A stretch of 64,000 nucleotides of DNA, taken from assembly GCA_027450145.1 (NCBI GenBank), contig DAIDKH010000001.1:96518-160517 (forward strand). The letters are read 5' to 3'. This DNA is from Chthonomonadaceae bacterium. Its GTDB lineage: Bacteria > Armatimonadota > Chthonomonadetes > Chthonomonadales > Chthonomonadaceae. The translations under genes were made by a program, and so were the position numbers. Shown piece after piece: positions 34,846-44,394 of the stretch (position 1 is the stretch's first letter; every line of letters begins with the position of its first letter). The notes beneath the pieces were generated by a model that searched no databases, was not told the origin of the DNA, and saw only the letters and a program-made list of their open reading frames with translations.

Positions 34846-35966
34846 AGAACACCTCCCATTAGTTGGTCTAGCCCTATACGGCATTATATTGCGAATCTGC
34901 AAAATCACGCCAGTACATCACTGGCGCTAAGCTACGAAGCATCCGCTCGCAACTGTTCAAAACCACCAGGTCTACCATAGTACTATGGCTTAGAATACCG
35001 GCCGCGAATAAACGCATGGGATCGCGTCCCGTTGAATTACGCGATGACTCGCGGCTAAGCACAATTGAAATCATAAAGGTTGGCCTGAAAAGTGCGGATG
35101 TCGCCCCTTTTGCTATCCCACAGCTTAAATATCGCGCGTATCTGCTCCTTTCGGCACTACAGTTCTCGCTATTGCATTAATGCCTAATAGATAAAACCAA
35201 ATGGCGCAGTCGTTAAGCCAATTCAGCCCCAGTGTCCCTAATCGATCTTTTTAGTGGTGCATGTCACCGATTTCAAGCGCCGGTACCGCCAATTTTATCG
35301 ATGAAATCAGCGCATTCTGTATATATTACGCTATCTTAGCACGTCGGTCGTTTCTGCCCCAACAGATAAGAAGGAAATATTTTGCGGCAATCGAGCGACT
35401 ACAGGCAATAACAACAATGTTTACCGCTCTCGTAACTCGCTTTCGTGTCAGGATATTTATCGTCGCCGCATGTCGAGTGGCGGTTGGGACCGGTGAGGTA
35501 ACCATCCTGTCATCCAGCAACTGGTGGCTAGTAAATGCGCAGACAAAATGGTCGTATAGAAATGGTTGATTGGTCGGCATGCTAACTGCGGTAATTTAGT
35601 ACGAGCAGACGGTTTCAGCCGGTGAGTGCTGCCCAAGATTATCTCATCACGGTAGTCAGGAACCATGCCAGAACAAACTCACAGATGGCCTAAGTAATCA
35701 CGACTGCTCTGCTTGAACCCCTTAACCATATCGTCCAACTCATTTAAACAGTGGATAGTCGTCTGAATACGAGGGGATCAAACCTGGCTGCAATGAGCAC
35801 GTTTGGCTTTTAATCAGTGTTTGGCCAGATGGATAAGGAACAATGTGCAAGGCAGCACTACCACCAGAATACGCAAAACTCACCACCATACGGCTTGCAG
35901 GTTAACAGGCCATTTGTGGTTATAATCTGAAGCAGGTACGCCACGGCTAAGTAAGGGAGTTTGGAT
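34846..35966. other. Long intergenic region (about 1.1 kb)
   Basis: The largest gap in the window. Short frames occur on both strands, the longest being 102 codons at 35261-35569 (MSPISSAGTANFIDEI), but none has a ribosome site or a recognisable domain. A TATAAT at 35921-35926 precedes the next gene with no well-spaced -35 element. It may contain decayed genes or unrecognised RNA. Confidence 0.4.
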
Positions 35967-36875
35967 ATGCAAAACGATACCACCGGGTCTACACGTGTCA
36001 CCAAGGAAGAGCAACAGTCGTTTATCGAGAACGGATTTCTAATTCGCAAAAACCTGGTTGCGCCCCAAGAAATTGAGGAACTGCTATTAGATACCATTGC
36101 GACAGCACGGGGCAAGTATCCCTGCGATGGAATTAAACCTGCCGCCCCGGGCAAATCGGATGAGGACGTTCTGCATGAAATTCTGTGCATTCACCAACCT
36201 CATTACGTCAGCCCAGTGATGTTAAGATATGTGCAGCATCCCGGTATATGCTCGGTACTTTCCGGAATTGTCGGCGCACATTTGCCATTTTGGGATGGCA
36301 GTGTAAAGTGTATGCAGAGTATGCTTTTCGTTAAGCCACCAAATTTCCAGGGTCAGGCGTGGCACCAGGACGAGATATATATACCCACGCGGGATCGTTC
36401 ACTCACCGGCGCCTGGATTGCCCTGGATGATGCCACTGTAGAAAACGGCTGCTTGTGGGTCATTCCTGGCTCGCATCAAAGCGGTTACTTGTACCCCCAA
36501 CATGCACACAACAACGAGGACGAATTCGATTTTGCACAGGAGAGCTATGGCTTTGACGATACCAAAGCTGTACCCGTAGAGGTTCCGGCTGGTTCGGTCG
36601 TGTTCTTTAACGGGTATCTGTTGCATCGCTCACTGAAAAACCGAAGCCAAATATACCGTCGCGTTCTTGTGAACCACTACTGTAACTCTTACTCCCTTCT
36701 TCCATGGTCTGTTGAACCAGGTCAGTCCCCGGCCTCTGCCGACAGTCGTTGTGTTGTATCAGTCTCTGGAACCGACCCCTATGCATGGAAGGGTTACATT
36801 ACGCCGCCAAACAGTGTTTGGCTTCGCACCTGTAAAGCTACAGTAACCAGCCCAAGTGCAGGAGAAAAGAATTGA
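35967..36875 (+). CDS. Phytanoyl-CoA dioxygenase (PhyH) family protein 3
   Basis: Fe(II)/2-oxoglutarate oxygenase with HQD (GQAWHQDEIYI), the ALDDATVENGCLWVIPGSH core, and the distal His plus Arg in YLLHRSLKNRSQIYRRVLV. ATG at 35967 has AAGGGAG seven bases upstream; 302 residues. It resembles the protein at 34 kb more than the one at 11 kb by eye (shared VENGCL, PGSH, VHRSL/VHGSL). First gene of a plus-strand run with a hydrolase, whose TTG start overlaps this stop by four bases. Confidence 0.87.
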   Translation: MQNDTTGSTRVTKEEQQSFIENGFLIRKNLVAPQEIEELLLDTIATARGKYPCDGIKPAAPGKSDEDVLHEILCIHQPHYVSPVMLRYVQHPGICSVLSGIVGAHLPFWDGSVKCMQSMLFVKPPNFQGQAWHQDEIYIPTRDRSLTGAWIALDDATVENGCLWVIPGSHQSGYLYPQHAHNNEDEFDFAQESYGFDDTKAVPVEVPAGSVVFFNGYLLHRSLKNRSQIYRRVLVNHYCNSYSLLPWSVEPGQSPASADSRCVVSVSGTDPYAWKGYITPPNSVWLRTCKATVTSPSAGEKN

Positions 36876-37864
36876 AATTAAGCTTGAATGCGGCATTGCT
36901 GTGCTTATTTGCGGTCTCAGTGCAGTCTATTGTTGCGACACCGGCCCGCGCTTCTGCAACCCACTCCCAGAGGCAATACTCCCTAACGAACTACATGCGT
37001 CGCCAGTGGTATCACTATGACCATGATTTGCCGCTAAACGCCCTAGTAGTCCCTTTCGATACGCTACCTTCTGCAAAGCGCTACTTGGTGACGTACACAA
37101 GCATTCACGATTTGCGAGTAACTGGAATACTTGCTCTGCCCCTGCACGGTGAGAAGCCGTACCCTTGCATAATGCTTATGCATGGGAGTGGAGGCAGTAA
37201 AGACACTTCCTACATTAAGACTTCCAGTATTGCGCTTACGCAGTTAGGATATGCTACGTTCTCTATAGATGCTCAATACTGCGGCGCTCGAAAACTACCC
37301 GACCGCAATGGGGATATTTTCCTGCCAGACAGCTACACCTCACGCGATGCCTGGGTGCAAACGGTCGTCGATTTGAGACGCGCGGTAGACTACCTGCAAA
37401 GCCGTAGTGATATCGACGGCAAACACCTTGGCTTCCTCGGCTTTTCCATGGGCGCCATGCTGGGCTCGGTTTTTGGAGGTATCGATAAGAGGGTGTCTGT
37501 GTTCTGTTTGGCTGTTCCGGGCGGTGCGCTGGAACAGGTTGTGGAGCATATAAAGCGTTACCCGTTTCTGGAAGACCATTGGCCAGTGACTGTTACACCA
37601 CAAGTGATGCGCATAGTGCATAATGTTACCGAAATTACCGATCCCATTCACTTTGTTGGGCACATTTCTCCCCGTCCTTTGTTTGTTATCACTGCGAAAT
37701 TTGACCAGGTCATTCCTCCTGAGTCATCACAAGCCTTTGTGAGGGCCGCTCACGTCGACCCACACCTTAAGGTAGAGCAGATAGATGCAAGCCATGTGCT
37801 GAACCCAATGATTATCTTCACTATTAGAAATTGGTTTATGAAGGTGATGCCGGCAAATAAATGA
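36872..37864 (+). CDS. Secreted alpha/beta-hydrolase (dienelactone hydrolase/acyl-peptidase-like)
   Basis: Signal peptide 1-28 (LNAALLCLFAVSVQS, AxA near residue 28). TTG start at 36872 with AGGAG upstream overlaps the dioxygenase stop (TTGA). The hydrolase fold shows the oxyanion segment CIMLMHGSGGSKD, the nucleophile elbow GFSMGAML (about 193), the acid DQVIPP and the His in DASHVLNP. 330 residues is normal. It probably removes an ester from an exported or imported substrate that the dioxygenase also handles; that is inference. Confidence 0.82.
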   Translation: MKLSLNAALLCLFAVSVQSIVATPARASATHSQRQYSLTNYMRRQWYHYDHDLPLNALVVPFDTLPSAKRYLVTYTSIHDLRVTGILALPLHGEKPYPCIMLMHGSGGSKDTSYIKTSSIALTQLGYATFSIDAQYCGARKLPDRNGDIFLPDSYTSRDAWVQTVVDLRRAVDYLQSRSDIDGKHLGFLGFSMGAMLGSVFGGIDKRVSVFCLAVPGGALEQVVEHIKRYPFLEDHWPVTVTPQVMRIVHNVTEITDPIHFVGHISPRPLFVITAKFDQVIPPESSQAFVRAAHVDPHLKVEQIDASHVLNPMIIFTIRNWFMKVMPANK

Positions 37865-37877
37865 GAGGCAGGACATC

Positions 37878-39104
37878 ATGTTCTCAAATTTTGTTCGCAA
37901 AAGCGTTGTTGCACGATTTGCCTTTTGCGGCGCAATCTGCATAGCTGCAGCTCCTCAATCACGCCTAAACCCTCGCTCCCTAACGCCTGGTGCAACAGAA
38001 TATGCAGCACAAATGAAACTTCATCCTGCAGAAAGTGTGAATGCACTGCTACTTCCAATTGTTAAGAAGTACCGACTGCCAGCCATGGCAGTGGCAGTAA
38101 CGACCAGTCATCAACTTATTGCAGTCGGTGCCGTTGGCGTGCGCAAGTGGAGGAGCAATAGTACCGTAACGATCTTGGATCCCTTCCATTTGGGCTCGGA
38201 TACAAAGGCGATGACTGCCTCGCTAGCAGCCATGCTCGTTGAGAAGGGCAAACTCCACTGGAATGAACCCGTTGAGGAATGTCTGCCAAAGTTAGCTAGC
38301 AAAATGTTGCCAATATACCGGGGAGTTACACTGCAGCAGCTCCTGCAACATCGTTCTGGTTTCTCTGGCGACACGGCCCTGCCAGACGCTAACCTAATGC
38401 AGCTGCACAATTTAAACGGTACACCGCAGCAACAAAGGTGGTATTACGTTACCCATCTCTTAATGCAGCCGCCAGTTGCACCACCGGGTAGTAAGTTTAT
38501 TTATTCTAATCGTAATTACGCGGTAGTTGGCGCCATTGAGGAGACGGTAAGTGGCCTGCCATGGGAACAGCTGATTACAAACTGGCTCTTTAGGCCGCTT
38601 GGCATGACCACCGCGGGCTTTGGCGCAGCAGGAAACCCTGGCAAAGAAGATGCGCCGTGGGGCCACAGAGTTGTTGCTGGCGTTCATGTCGCAATAAGCC
38701 CAGGTCCAATGGCTGATAACCCAGTCTGTATCGCGCCCGCCGGTGAGGTTCATTGCAGTATCGAAGACTGGGCGAAGTACGTCGCACTACAGTTACGCGC
38801 TCTGCGAGGTGACTCAACCGTGCTCAGTAAAACGGCGGCGCATGCCCTGTTTACCCCACAATTTGGGGGAGACTATGCCGGTGGCTGGTTGGTAACTCAA
38901 CGCCCGTGGGCAAATGGCACGGCGTTCACACACGCAGGCAGTAATACCCTTAACTACTGTGTTGTGTGGATGGCCCCTAACCGCGATTTCGCTGTTATGG
39001 TAGCTACTAATCAGGGTAACGGCGGCGCAGCAGCAGCATGTGACGACGCTGCAACAGCCCTTATAGAGCGGTACCTGCTTACCGAACATCTCGACAGGCA
39101 TTAG
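37878..39104 (+). CDS. Beta-lactamase-related serine hydrolase (class C/DD-peptidase fold)
   Basis: Signal region at the N-terminus, then the penicillin-binding fold with SxxK (S107-D-T-K110 in LGSDTKAMTASL), YSN (IYSNRNYAVVG, about 210) and the HxG equivalent of KTG (THAGSNTLNYC, about 355). Such proteins are more often esterases or D-amino-acid/peptide hydrolases than true lactamases. It follows the alpha/beta-hydrolase by 13 bases in the same run. 408 residues is usual. Confidence 0.85.
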   Translation: MFSNFVRKSVVARFAFCGAICIAAAPQSRLNPRSLTPGATEYAAQMKLHPAESVNALLLPIVKKYRLPAMAVAVTTSHQLIAVGAVGVRKWRSNSTVTILDPFHLGSDTKAMTASLAAMLVEKGKLHWNEPVEECLPKLASKMLPIYRGVTLQQLLQHRSGFSGDTALPDANLMQLHNLNGTPQQQRWYYVTHLLMQPPVAPPGSKFIYSNRNYAVVGAIEETVSGLPWEQLITNWLFRPLGMTTAGFGAAGNPGKEDAPWGHRVVAGVHVAISPGPMADNPVCIAPAGEVHCSIEDWAKYVALQLRALRGDSTVLSKTAAHALFTPQFGGDYAGGWLVTQRPWANGTAFTHAGSNTLNYCVVWMAPNRDFAVMVATNQGNGGAAAACDDAATALIERYLLTEHLDRH

Positions 39105-39131
39105 GGTCGTACCATAGGGGTTCAATCTGAG

Positions 39132-40451
39132 ATGCACAACACCGAAAACGCCAAAGCGGTGAGATCCGTACCGCCTGCTGCCGTTCTCTACTTTCTTATA
39201 GTCGCTATTATCGCTACGGCAGTATTTATGCGTATGCGCAGGGAAAAACGGATACCCCAAGTCGTTATCCACAATTTTCCAATTCGTGTTCTCGCGTATT
39301 TCGGACAGGATTCACTTGGCTCAATGCCCTCTACTTTAGCTACGACCATGAACGGAGACGCTTGCATCCTTACGGTCACCGGCGGACTGCGTGGACAGGG
39401 CTCATTAGACCACTACAGGAGTAAATCTGGCAAAATTAGAGCGGTGCGTGCTCTTAATCACTCATACGTCAGCTTTTCCTCGGTCCCTTCGGAGTTAGTA
39501 TCCTGCGGAAGCAGCGTTGTTTATGGTACACAAAGCACCTCGCCACATTCTGCAAGTTCCGAGCTTTTCTCTTTTGACGCCAACAGAAATCGACTGACTC
39601 CGTTGTTGAAAGGTCACCATCTCCAAACATTCTCAATTGTTGGTCATGACAATGAGTCTATCTATCTGTGCTCTGATCACATGGACATGTCCGACATCAA
39701 TAAACCATCGGACAATGCATGGGCGAAGCCGTCGCAATTATTACAGTATAGTCTTAGTAAGCACAAGGTTTCGGTTCTGTGCTCATTCCCTCCACGTAGA
39801 AATGACTACGCTGCTGAGGAATGCTCCAGTTTAGTAACTGGGAACAACGGTATGCTTTATGGTGCGCGCAGTGATGGTGGTTCAGTAACAGGCGGATACT
39901 TGGGCACCGGCGAAATATTTAAGATTGCACCCAATGGCATAGTTACAGTAGCACATGCATTCTCACCGCTAAGGTTCTTTTTGCGCAATAGAGACGGCGC
40001 AAATCCTGTACAACTCGCTTCAGATGCCGTCGGTGACGTTTACGGTATCACTGCAAGAGGTGGTGAAGGAGGAAATGGTGTTTTGTTCAAGATCGCGCCT
40101 AATGGAACATTTACTGTTCTGCACAGCTTTTCTGCGACCACTACCGGTAATAATCGTTCAGGAGTACACCCTACGTGCTTAATTGTCTCGCCTGCAGGAA
40201 TAGTATACGGAGCAGCGGATCTTGGTGGATCAAATGAATTTGGAACAATCTTTCGTTATGTTCCATCAAGCCATACGTTTGACGTTATTCATGAATTTGG
40301 TTCTACAAGCAAAATAACAGGACAGCAAGAGGGAGCCCAGCCGCTTGACCTTACGTTTACCAAAAGTGGAAATCTTATGGGGGTAACTGAATTTGGCGGT
40401 AAGTACGGAGGAGGCACGTTGTTTGAATTGAAGCTTAACCGCCAGAATTAG
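39132..40451 (+). CDS. GloVer-type tandem-repeat protein 1, membrane-anchored
   Basis: One N-terminal membrane segment (AAVLYFLIVAIIATAVFMRM, about 17-36), followed by an outside beta-propeller. Repeats of about 50 residues of the pattern G-x-L-F-K-I-A-P-N-G-x-x-x-V-x-H-x-F occur in the second half (for example GEIFKIAPNGIVTVAHAF and GVLFKIAPNGTFTVLHSF), known from GloVer-containing anchored proteins. No catalytic motif. Last gene of the run that begins at 35967; a second such protein is at 49716-51497. Confidence 0.78.
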   Translation: MHNTENAKAVRSVPPAAVLYFLIVAIIATAVFMRMRREKRIPQVVIHNFPIRVLAYFGQDSLGSMPSTLATTMNGDACILTVTGGLRGQGSLDHYRSKSGKIRAVRALNHSYVSFSSVPSELVSCGSSVVYGTQSTSPHSASSELFSFDANRNRLTPLLKGHHLQTFSIVGHDNESIYLCSDHMDMSDINKPSDNAWAKPSQLLQYSLSKHKVSVLCSFPPRRNDYAAEECSSLVTGNNGMLYGARSDGGSVTGGYLGTGEIFKIAPNGIVTVAHAFSPLRFFLRNRDGANPVQLASDAVGDVYGITARGGEGGNGVLFKIAPNGTFTVLHSFSATTTGNNRSGVHPTCLIVSPAGIVYGAADLGGSNEFGTIFRYVPSSHTFDVIHEFGSTSKITGQQEGAQPLDLTFTKSGNLMGVTEFGGKYGGGTLFELKLNRQN

Positions 40452-40540
40452 ACTGCGAAGTTTAACGTATCGAACGCTAGGCTCATCGTCGTCAATTCTT
40501 ATATGTCGATCGGCTCAAATCCTTAGACCGCACACATGGT

Positions 40541-40569
40541 TTGACCAGAATAGATCACTGTGATATAAT
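40541..40569 (+). promoter_or_regulatory. Sigma-70 promoter of yebC and the following export operon
   Basis: TTGACC (40541-40546), 17 bases, consensus TATAAT (40564-40569), 72 bases before the yebC ATG. Confidence 0.75.
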
Positions 40570-40640
40570 TTCGTAATCTCTGTCCGATTTGATTTATGAG
40601 CTAAGCGGGCAGTCGACTGCTGATATTAGGAGTTTAACTG

Positions 40641-41393
40641 ATGTCCGGACATTCAAAATGGCACAACATACGATTGCGCAAAGGCGCTCAAGACGCGCGT
40701 CGCGGAAATCTGTTTACAAAGCTTGCCAAAGAGATTATTATGGCCGCCCGGGCAGGTGGTGGTAATCCAGATAACAATCTTCGGTTGCGACTTGCAGTAC
40801 AGCGGGCTCGCGAAAACTCAATGCCCAATGACAACATCAAGCGATCGATCCAACGAGGCACCGGCGAAATTGAAGGCGCCATGTACGATGAAGTTACGTA
40901 CGAGGGCTACGGCCCCGGCGGTAGCGCAGTCCTTGTAGAGTGCGCAACAGATAACAAAAACCGCACAGTTGCAAATATTAGAAATATATTCACGAAAAAC
41001 GGTGGCAGAATGGGCGAGTCCGGGTCTGTTGCTTACCGCTTCCATCCTGTAGGATTGATCACTGTAGACCGAACCGCTGTAACAGAAGATGAACTGTTTG
41101 CCCTGGTAACTGAGGCAGGTGCGGAAGACCTTCGATCGGACGAAACCCATTGGGAGGTCGTTACGCAGCCAGAGGATTTCGGAGCAGTAAGACAGGCGAT
41201 TGAGGAAGCTAACATCCCCATTGCTACCGCAGAGAACGTCATGGAGCCAGCGGATACAGTGCAGTTAGATGCCAAAGATGGCGCCCTCATGCTGCGCCTA
41301 ATGGAGCGCTTGGAGGACGATGAGGATGTTCAGCACGTGTATGCAAATTACGACATTCCTGACGAAGTTCTCGAAGGTCTCGCGAACAGTTAA
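40641..41393 (+). CDS. YebC/PmpR family translational or transcriptional regulator
   Basis: Highly conserved bacterial protein that helps translate proline-rich stretches or controls transcription. The opening SGHSKWHNIRLRKGAQDARRG, then DNNLRLRLAVQRARENSMP and YEGYGPGGSAVLVECATDN, are diagnostic. ATG at 40641 with TAGGAG nearby; 250 residues. The start codon of the next gene lies inside its 3' end, so the export operon may be driven from the same promoter. Confidence 0.96.
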   Translation: MSGHSKWHNIRLRKGAQDARRGNLFTKLAKEIIMAARAGGGNPDNNLRLRLAVQRARENSMPNDNIKRSIQRGTGEIEGAMYDEVTYEGYGPGGSAVLVECATDNKNRTVANIRNIFTKNGGRMGESGSVAYRFHPVGLITVDRTAVTEDELFALVTEAGAEDLRSDETHWEVVTQPEDFGAVRQAIEEANIPIATAENVMEPADTVQLDAKDGALMLRLMERLEDDEDVQHVYANYDIPDEVLEGLANS

Positions 41394-43587
41394 ATGGTTT
41401 TTTCGGTTGGCGCTGCCGCTCGTATTGATTTGTGACACAGCGGCAGCGACCGCGGCTATCTCGATCACTACTGAGGCAGGGTATCTCAGACAAGCACAGG
41501 GAGACATGGGCCGTCGCCTGTGGGATCTTAATACCTGGAACCCGGTTGAAGTCGTTATATCGGGCGCTCAACCTGGGAACAAGGCCACCGTTCAATTAAC
41601 TCTGTCAACAGACGCCCCTGGTTCTCACCATGTTACTTTCTTCAAGACGATTACACTTATCGGCGGCATTGAACCGCAGGTGGTACACTTCGCTCTACCC
41701 CCCGCCGGGTTGCCACCGGCCTATGCTTCGTACACTCCTCATATCTCCATAGCCGCCAAATTACTCACAAACGGCTCTGTTTCCTCCAATGTCACGCAGA
41801 TAACCTCGCGCGACCTTGTGGGATATCCCGCAATGCAGCTGTTGCTACTTACCTCCACAGGCGACCTATCCTACCTGCAAAATGCGCACGGTGCTAACGC
41901 CTTGCCTGTTCCCAAGTTGGCTGCGTATAGCAGCCAGCCGCTCGATTGGCGCAGCCATTATCGATTTCTATTGCCTCCCCCTGGTGGACTACCAGAAAGT
42001 GCGCTAGCGTATGACCCTGCCTCTGCGGTTGTACTGCACGACCTTCCTCGGGATGGGTTAAACGAGCGGCAGGTCAATGCGCTAAAAGAGTATGTCTACA
42101 GCGGCGGTCTGTTAATAGCATCGGGAGGCAGTTTTGGCGCCATGCAGAACAGTGCAGTAGCTGCTCTCCTGCCAGTCGTGCCCGTCTCCGTGGAGAATGT
42201 AAAGAAACTGACAGCATTGCAGAATTATGCAGGTGCGGTCGCGCGTTTTCCTCAGGGAATAGCGATGACGGTAGCCAAACCCAAACCTGGGTCCGTCGAG
42301 TTGTGCATCACGCACAAGGGAATACCCGTCGTATCTGCGATTCGCCGAGGAAACGGGTACGTTATTTACTGTGCCATTAATCTCTTCGATCCTGCTATGC
42401 GTAATTACGCGAAGAGCCCCGAACTATGGGCGCGGCTGCTACAGAATTCCTCTACCGAGCATCGTGTATTCAAGTTATCTCGATTTACACGCCTATCGCT
42501 TGCTAACGCACTGGCAGGACAGCGAGCAATAGCAATGCCCTCGCTTTGGCTGTTCGCTGCATTCTGTTCAGTCTACGCAGTATTGGTTGGTCCAATAAAC
42601 TACTATGTCCTCAAACGCTACGATCGCAAGGAATTATCATGGATAACCATACCCCTCCTCGTGGCATTATTTTCGATTGTTGCAATTATCGTGCAAATCA
42701 GCCTGAGGGGCGCAAAACCGAGTGTTCACACCGCCCTCATCATGCAGAGCTCTTCAGGTTCACCGCAAGTGAGCGGCGCCATTCAATCCTCGCTCTATTC
42801 CACGGCTCAAAATAACTATCGCCTAACGTATCTTGGGGATCCTGCTAACGGGATCGACTGTTCTGGCTATACACCCAACGTCATCAAGTACAGCAATCCA
42901 TTTATCTATAGCAACAGTGACACGGGTGGTATTGACGAGCACGATGGCGTAACGGCAGCCATTAACGTTCCAATTGCAGCATATGCAACAACCGCCATTG
43001 GATGCGCCTTCAGCGGGACCTATCCGGGCGTTAGTGTCGACGTTCTTGCTTGCAATAAACACCGCCTTACGTTGAGGATTCACAACAACCTGGCGCAGCC
43101 ATTGAACGACGTTGCGTTTCTCCTGCGTAACAATCCGTTCGTGCAGTTCGGCTACGATGTCCCATCCCAGAGAATTCAAAACAGTCCTCACATGCTAGCC
43201 GTGCCCAATTGCGCCGCTCGTAGCACCATCACCTGCACGCTCTCCAAAGCCGACCTGCGTAGGCTTCCATCCGACGATAGTTTTCAATACCAGTCGCCGA
43301 ACCACCTAAACTTGCGTGATTCAATGTTGCGTTACCTTCTGGTGAGCCTCACGTATCCAACACCTGTGAGCGAGGGCATAACCGTTCCACAACACGCTTG
43401 GCGCCCGCGATTAGTTGCGTGGAATACGCAGCCTCTAGCCCGCTTACGAGTTGACAATCTGCAGCTAAAAGGCAAAGAGCGGAATCTTGTCGTGGTTTCC
43501 GTTTCTGATAGCAGCCTAAAAGTGCTACCGTTTAGCGTCCGCCCACAGGGTTACTACATAGGAAAAAATACACCGAATGAACGGTAA
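41326..43587 (+). CDS. Large exported, membrane-anchored protein of the ABC/MoxR operon
   Basis: ATG at 41326 is preceded by GGAGG at nine bases; 41320 and 41341 are alternatives. The N-terminus (TVKWFFRLALPLVLI) is a signal. Residues up to about 380 are extracytoplasmic and include a glutamine-amidotransferase-like fold (VLHDLPRDGLNERQVNALKE, GGLLIASGGSFGA). Two membrane helices follow (LWLFAAFCSVYAVLVGPINY and LLVALFSIVAIIVQISL) around the family-typical YVLKRYDRKELSW. The final 300 residues are again outside and beta-rich. Relatives sit next to ABC-2 exporters in several phyla; function is unproven. It overlaps yebC by 68 bases and the next gene by 11. Confidence 0.78.
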   Translation: MFSTCMQITTFLTKFSKVSRTVKWFFRLALPLVLICDTAAATAAISITTEAGYLRQAQGDMGRRLWDLNTWNPVEVVISGAQPGNKATVQLTLSTDAPGSHHVTFFKTITLIGGIEPQVVHFALPPAGLPPAYASYTPHISIAAKLLTNGSVSSNVTQITSRDLVGYPAMQLLLLTSTGDLSYLQNAHGANALPVPKLAAYSSQPLDWRSHYRFLLPPPGGLPESALAYDPASAVVLHDLPRDGLNERQVNALKEYVYSGGLLIASGGSFGAMQNSAVAALLPVVPVSVENVKKLTALQNYAGAVARFPQGIAMTVAKPKPGSVELCITHKGIPVVSAIRRGNGYVIYCAINLFDPAMRNYAKSPELWARLLQNSSTEHRVFKLSRFTRLSLANALAGQRAIAMPSLWLFAAFCSVYAVLVGPINYYVLKRYDRKELSWITIPLLVALFSIVAIIVQISLRGAKPSVHTALIMQSSSGSPQVSGAIQSSLYSTAQNNYRLTYLGDPANGIDCSGYTPNVIKYSNPFIYSNSDTGGIDEHDGVTAAINVPIAAYATTAIGCAFSGTYPGVSVDVLACNKHRLTLRIHNNLAQPLNDVAFLLRNNPFVQFGYDVPSQRIQNSPHMLAVPNCAARSTITCTLSKADLRRLPSDDSFQYQSPNHLNLRDSMLRYLLVSLTYPTPVSEGITVPQHAWRPRLVAWNTQPLARLRVDNLQLKGKERNLVVVSVSDSSLKVLPFSVRPQGYYIGKNTPNER

Positions 43588-44380
43588 TCCCATAATAAAA
43601 CGAGAAATTCGCAGGCTGCGGCTACGACGGTTAGGCAGGGGAGCCGCGTGGGCTTTAATACTGGCAGGGGCGACACTTATGCTGCTTTGCGGTTACTGGT
43701 TTGTTTCAGAGTTAACAACATTCGACGATGGCGGAGCCTTGTCATTATGGCAGACTATGATGGTAATCCAGCTTCTGCTCGTAATCATTGTGGCGCCCGC
43801 AATAGCGGCTGGAGCATTTTCACAGGAGCGGGAGCAGCGAACGTGGGAGCCGCTAACTTCCTCAACGATGACCAACTTTGAAATAGCATTGGGAAAGCTT
43901 CTTGGAAAACTTGGTCTCTGTTCTATAGTAATCGTTTTAGCGCAGCCAGTTTGCATTCCCATCCTATTCAGTCTGCCTCATACAGACAAAACCATGGTTT
44001 CTTTAGTAATGGCAAATTGTGCACTTCTCTGTATAATGCTGCTATTCGTAGTCGTAAGCATGTTTTGCTCATTCGTCCTTCACAAGACCGTGCATGCAAT
44101 TGCCGCTTCTTATACTCTCCTTGTCTGTTTTGTAACAATCGGTACCGCTGTTATAGGCTTCGCATTCGCTTTTACGGGTTCGGCGCCAAGTTATATTTCA
44201 GGTGCGCTGACATTTCTTAACCCGGTGAGTTTACTTGTAGTCTGCACCGCGCCGCATCATCACCACACCTATATGGAAGCATCGCTATCCATTGCCGCCT
44301 ATACGTCTATAAGCGTAATACTATTCGCCTTTATTACTCGCAACTTAAGGAACACGGCCCGCACATTCCCGGTTCGCTAG
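43577..44380 (+). CDS. ABC-2 type permease 1
   Basis: Six-helix permease of an ABC exporter. Landmarks are the coupling segment AGAFSQEREQRTWEPLTSS in the first cytoplasmic loop (the E-R-E-x-x-T-W/L pattern of ABC-2 permeases), then TNFEIALGKLLGKLGLC. 267 residues. ATG 43577 lies within the 3' end of the preceding gene; the ATPase gene follows 14 bases later. Confidence 0.88.
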   Translation: MNGNPIIKREIRRLRLRRLGRGAAWALILAGATLMLLCGYWFVSELTTFDDGGALSLWQTMMVIQLLLVIIVAPAIAAGAFSQEREQRTWEPLTSSTMTNFEIALGKLLGKLGLCSIVIVLAQPVCIPILFSLPHTDKTMVSLVMANCALLCIMLLFVVVSMFCSFVLHKTVHAIAASYTLLVCFVTIGTAVIGFAFAFTGSAPSYISGALTFLNPVSLLVVCTAPHHHHTYMEASLSIAAYTSISVILFAFITRNLRNTARTFPVR

Positions 44381-44394
44381 AGGAGAAATCGTCA

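Noticed and set aside
35261..35569. 102-codon plus-strand frame
   Set aside because: No ribosome site, no signal or domain, and equal-length frames exist on the other strand.
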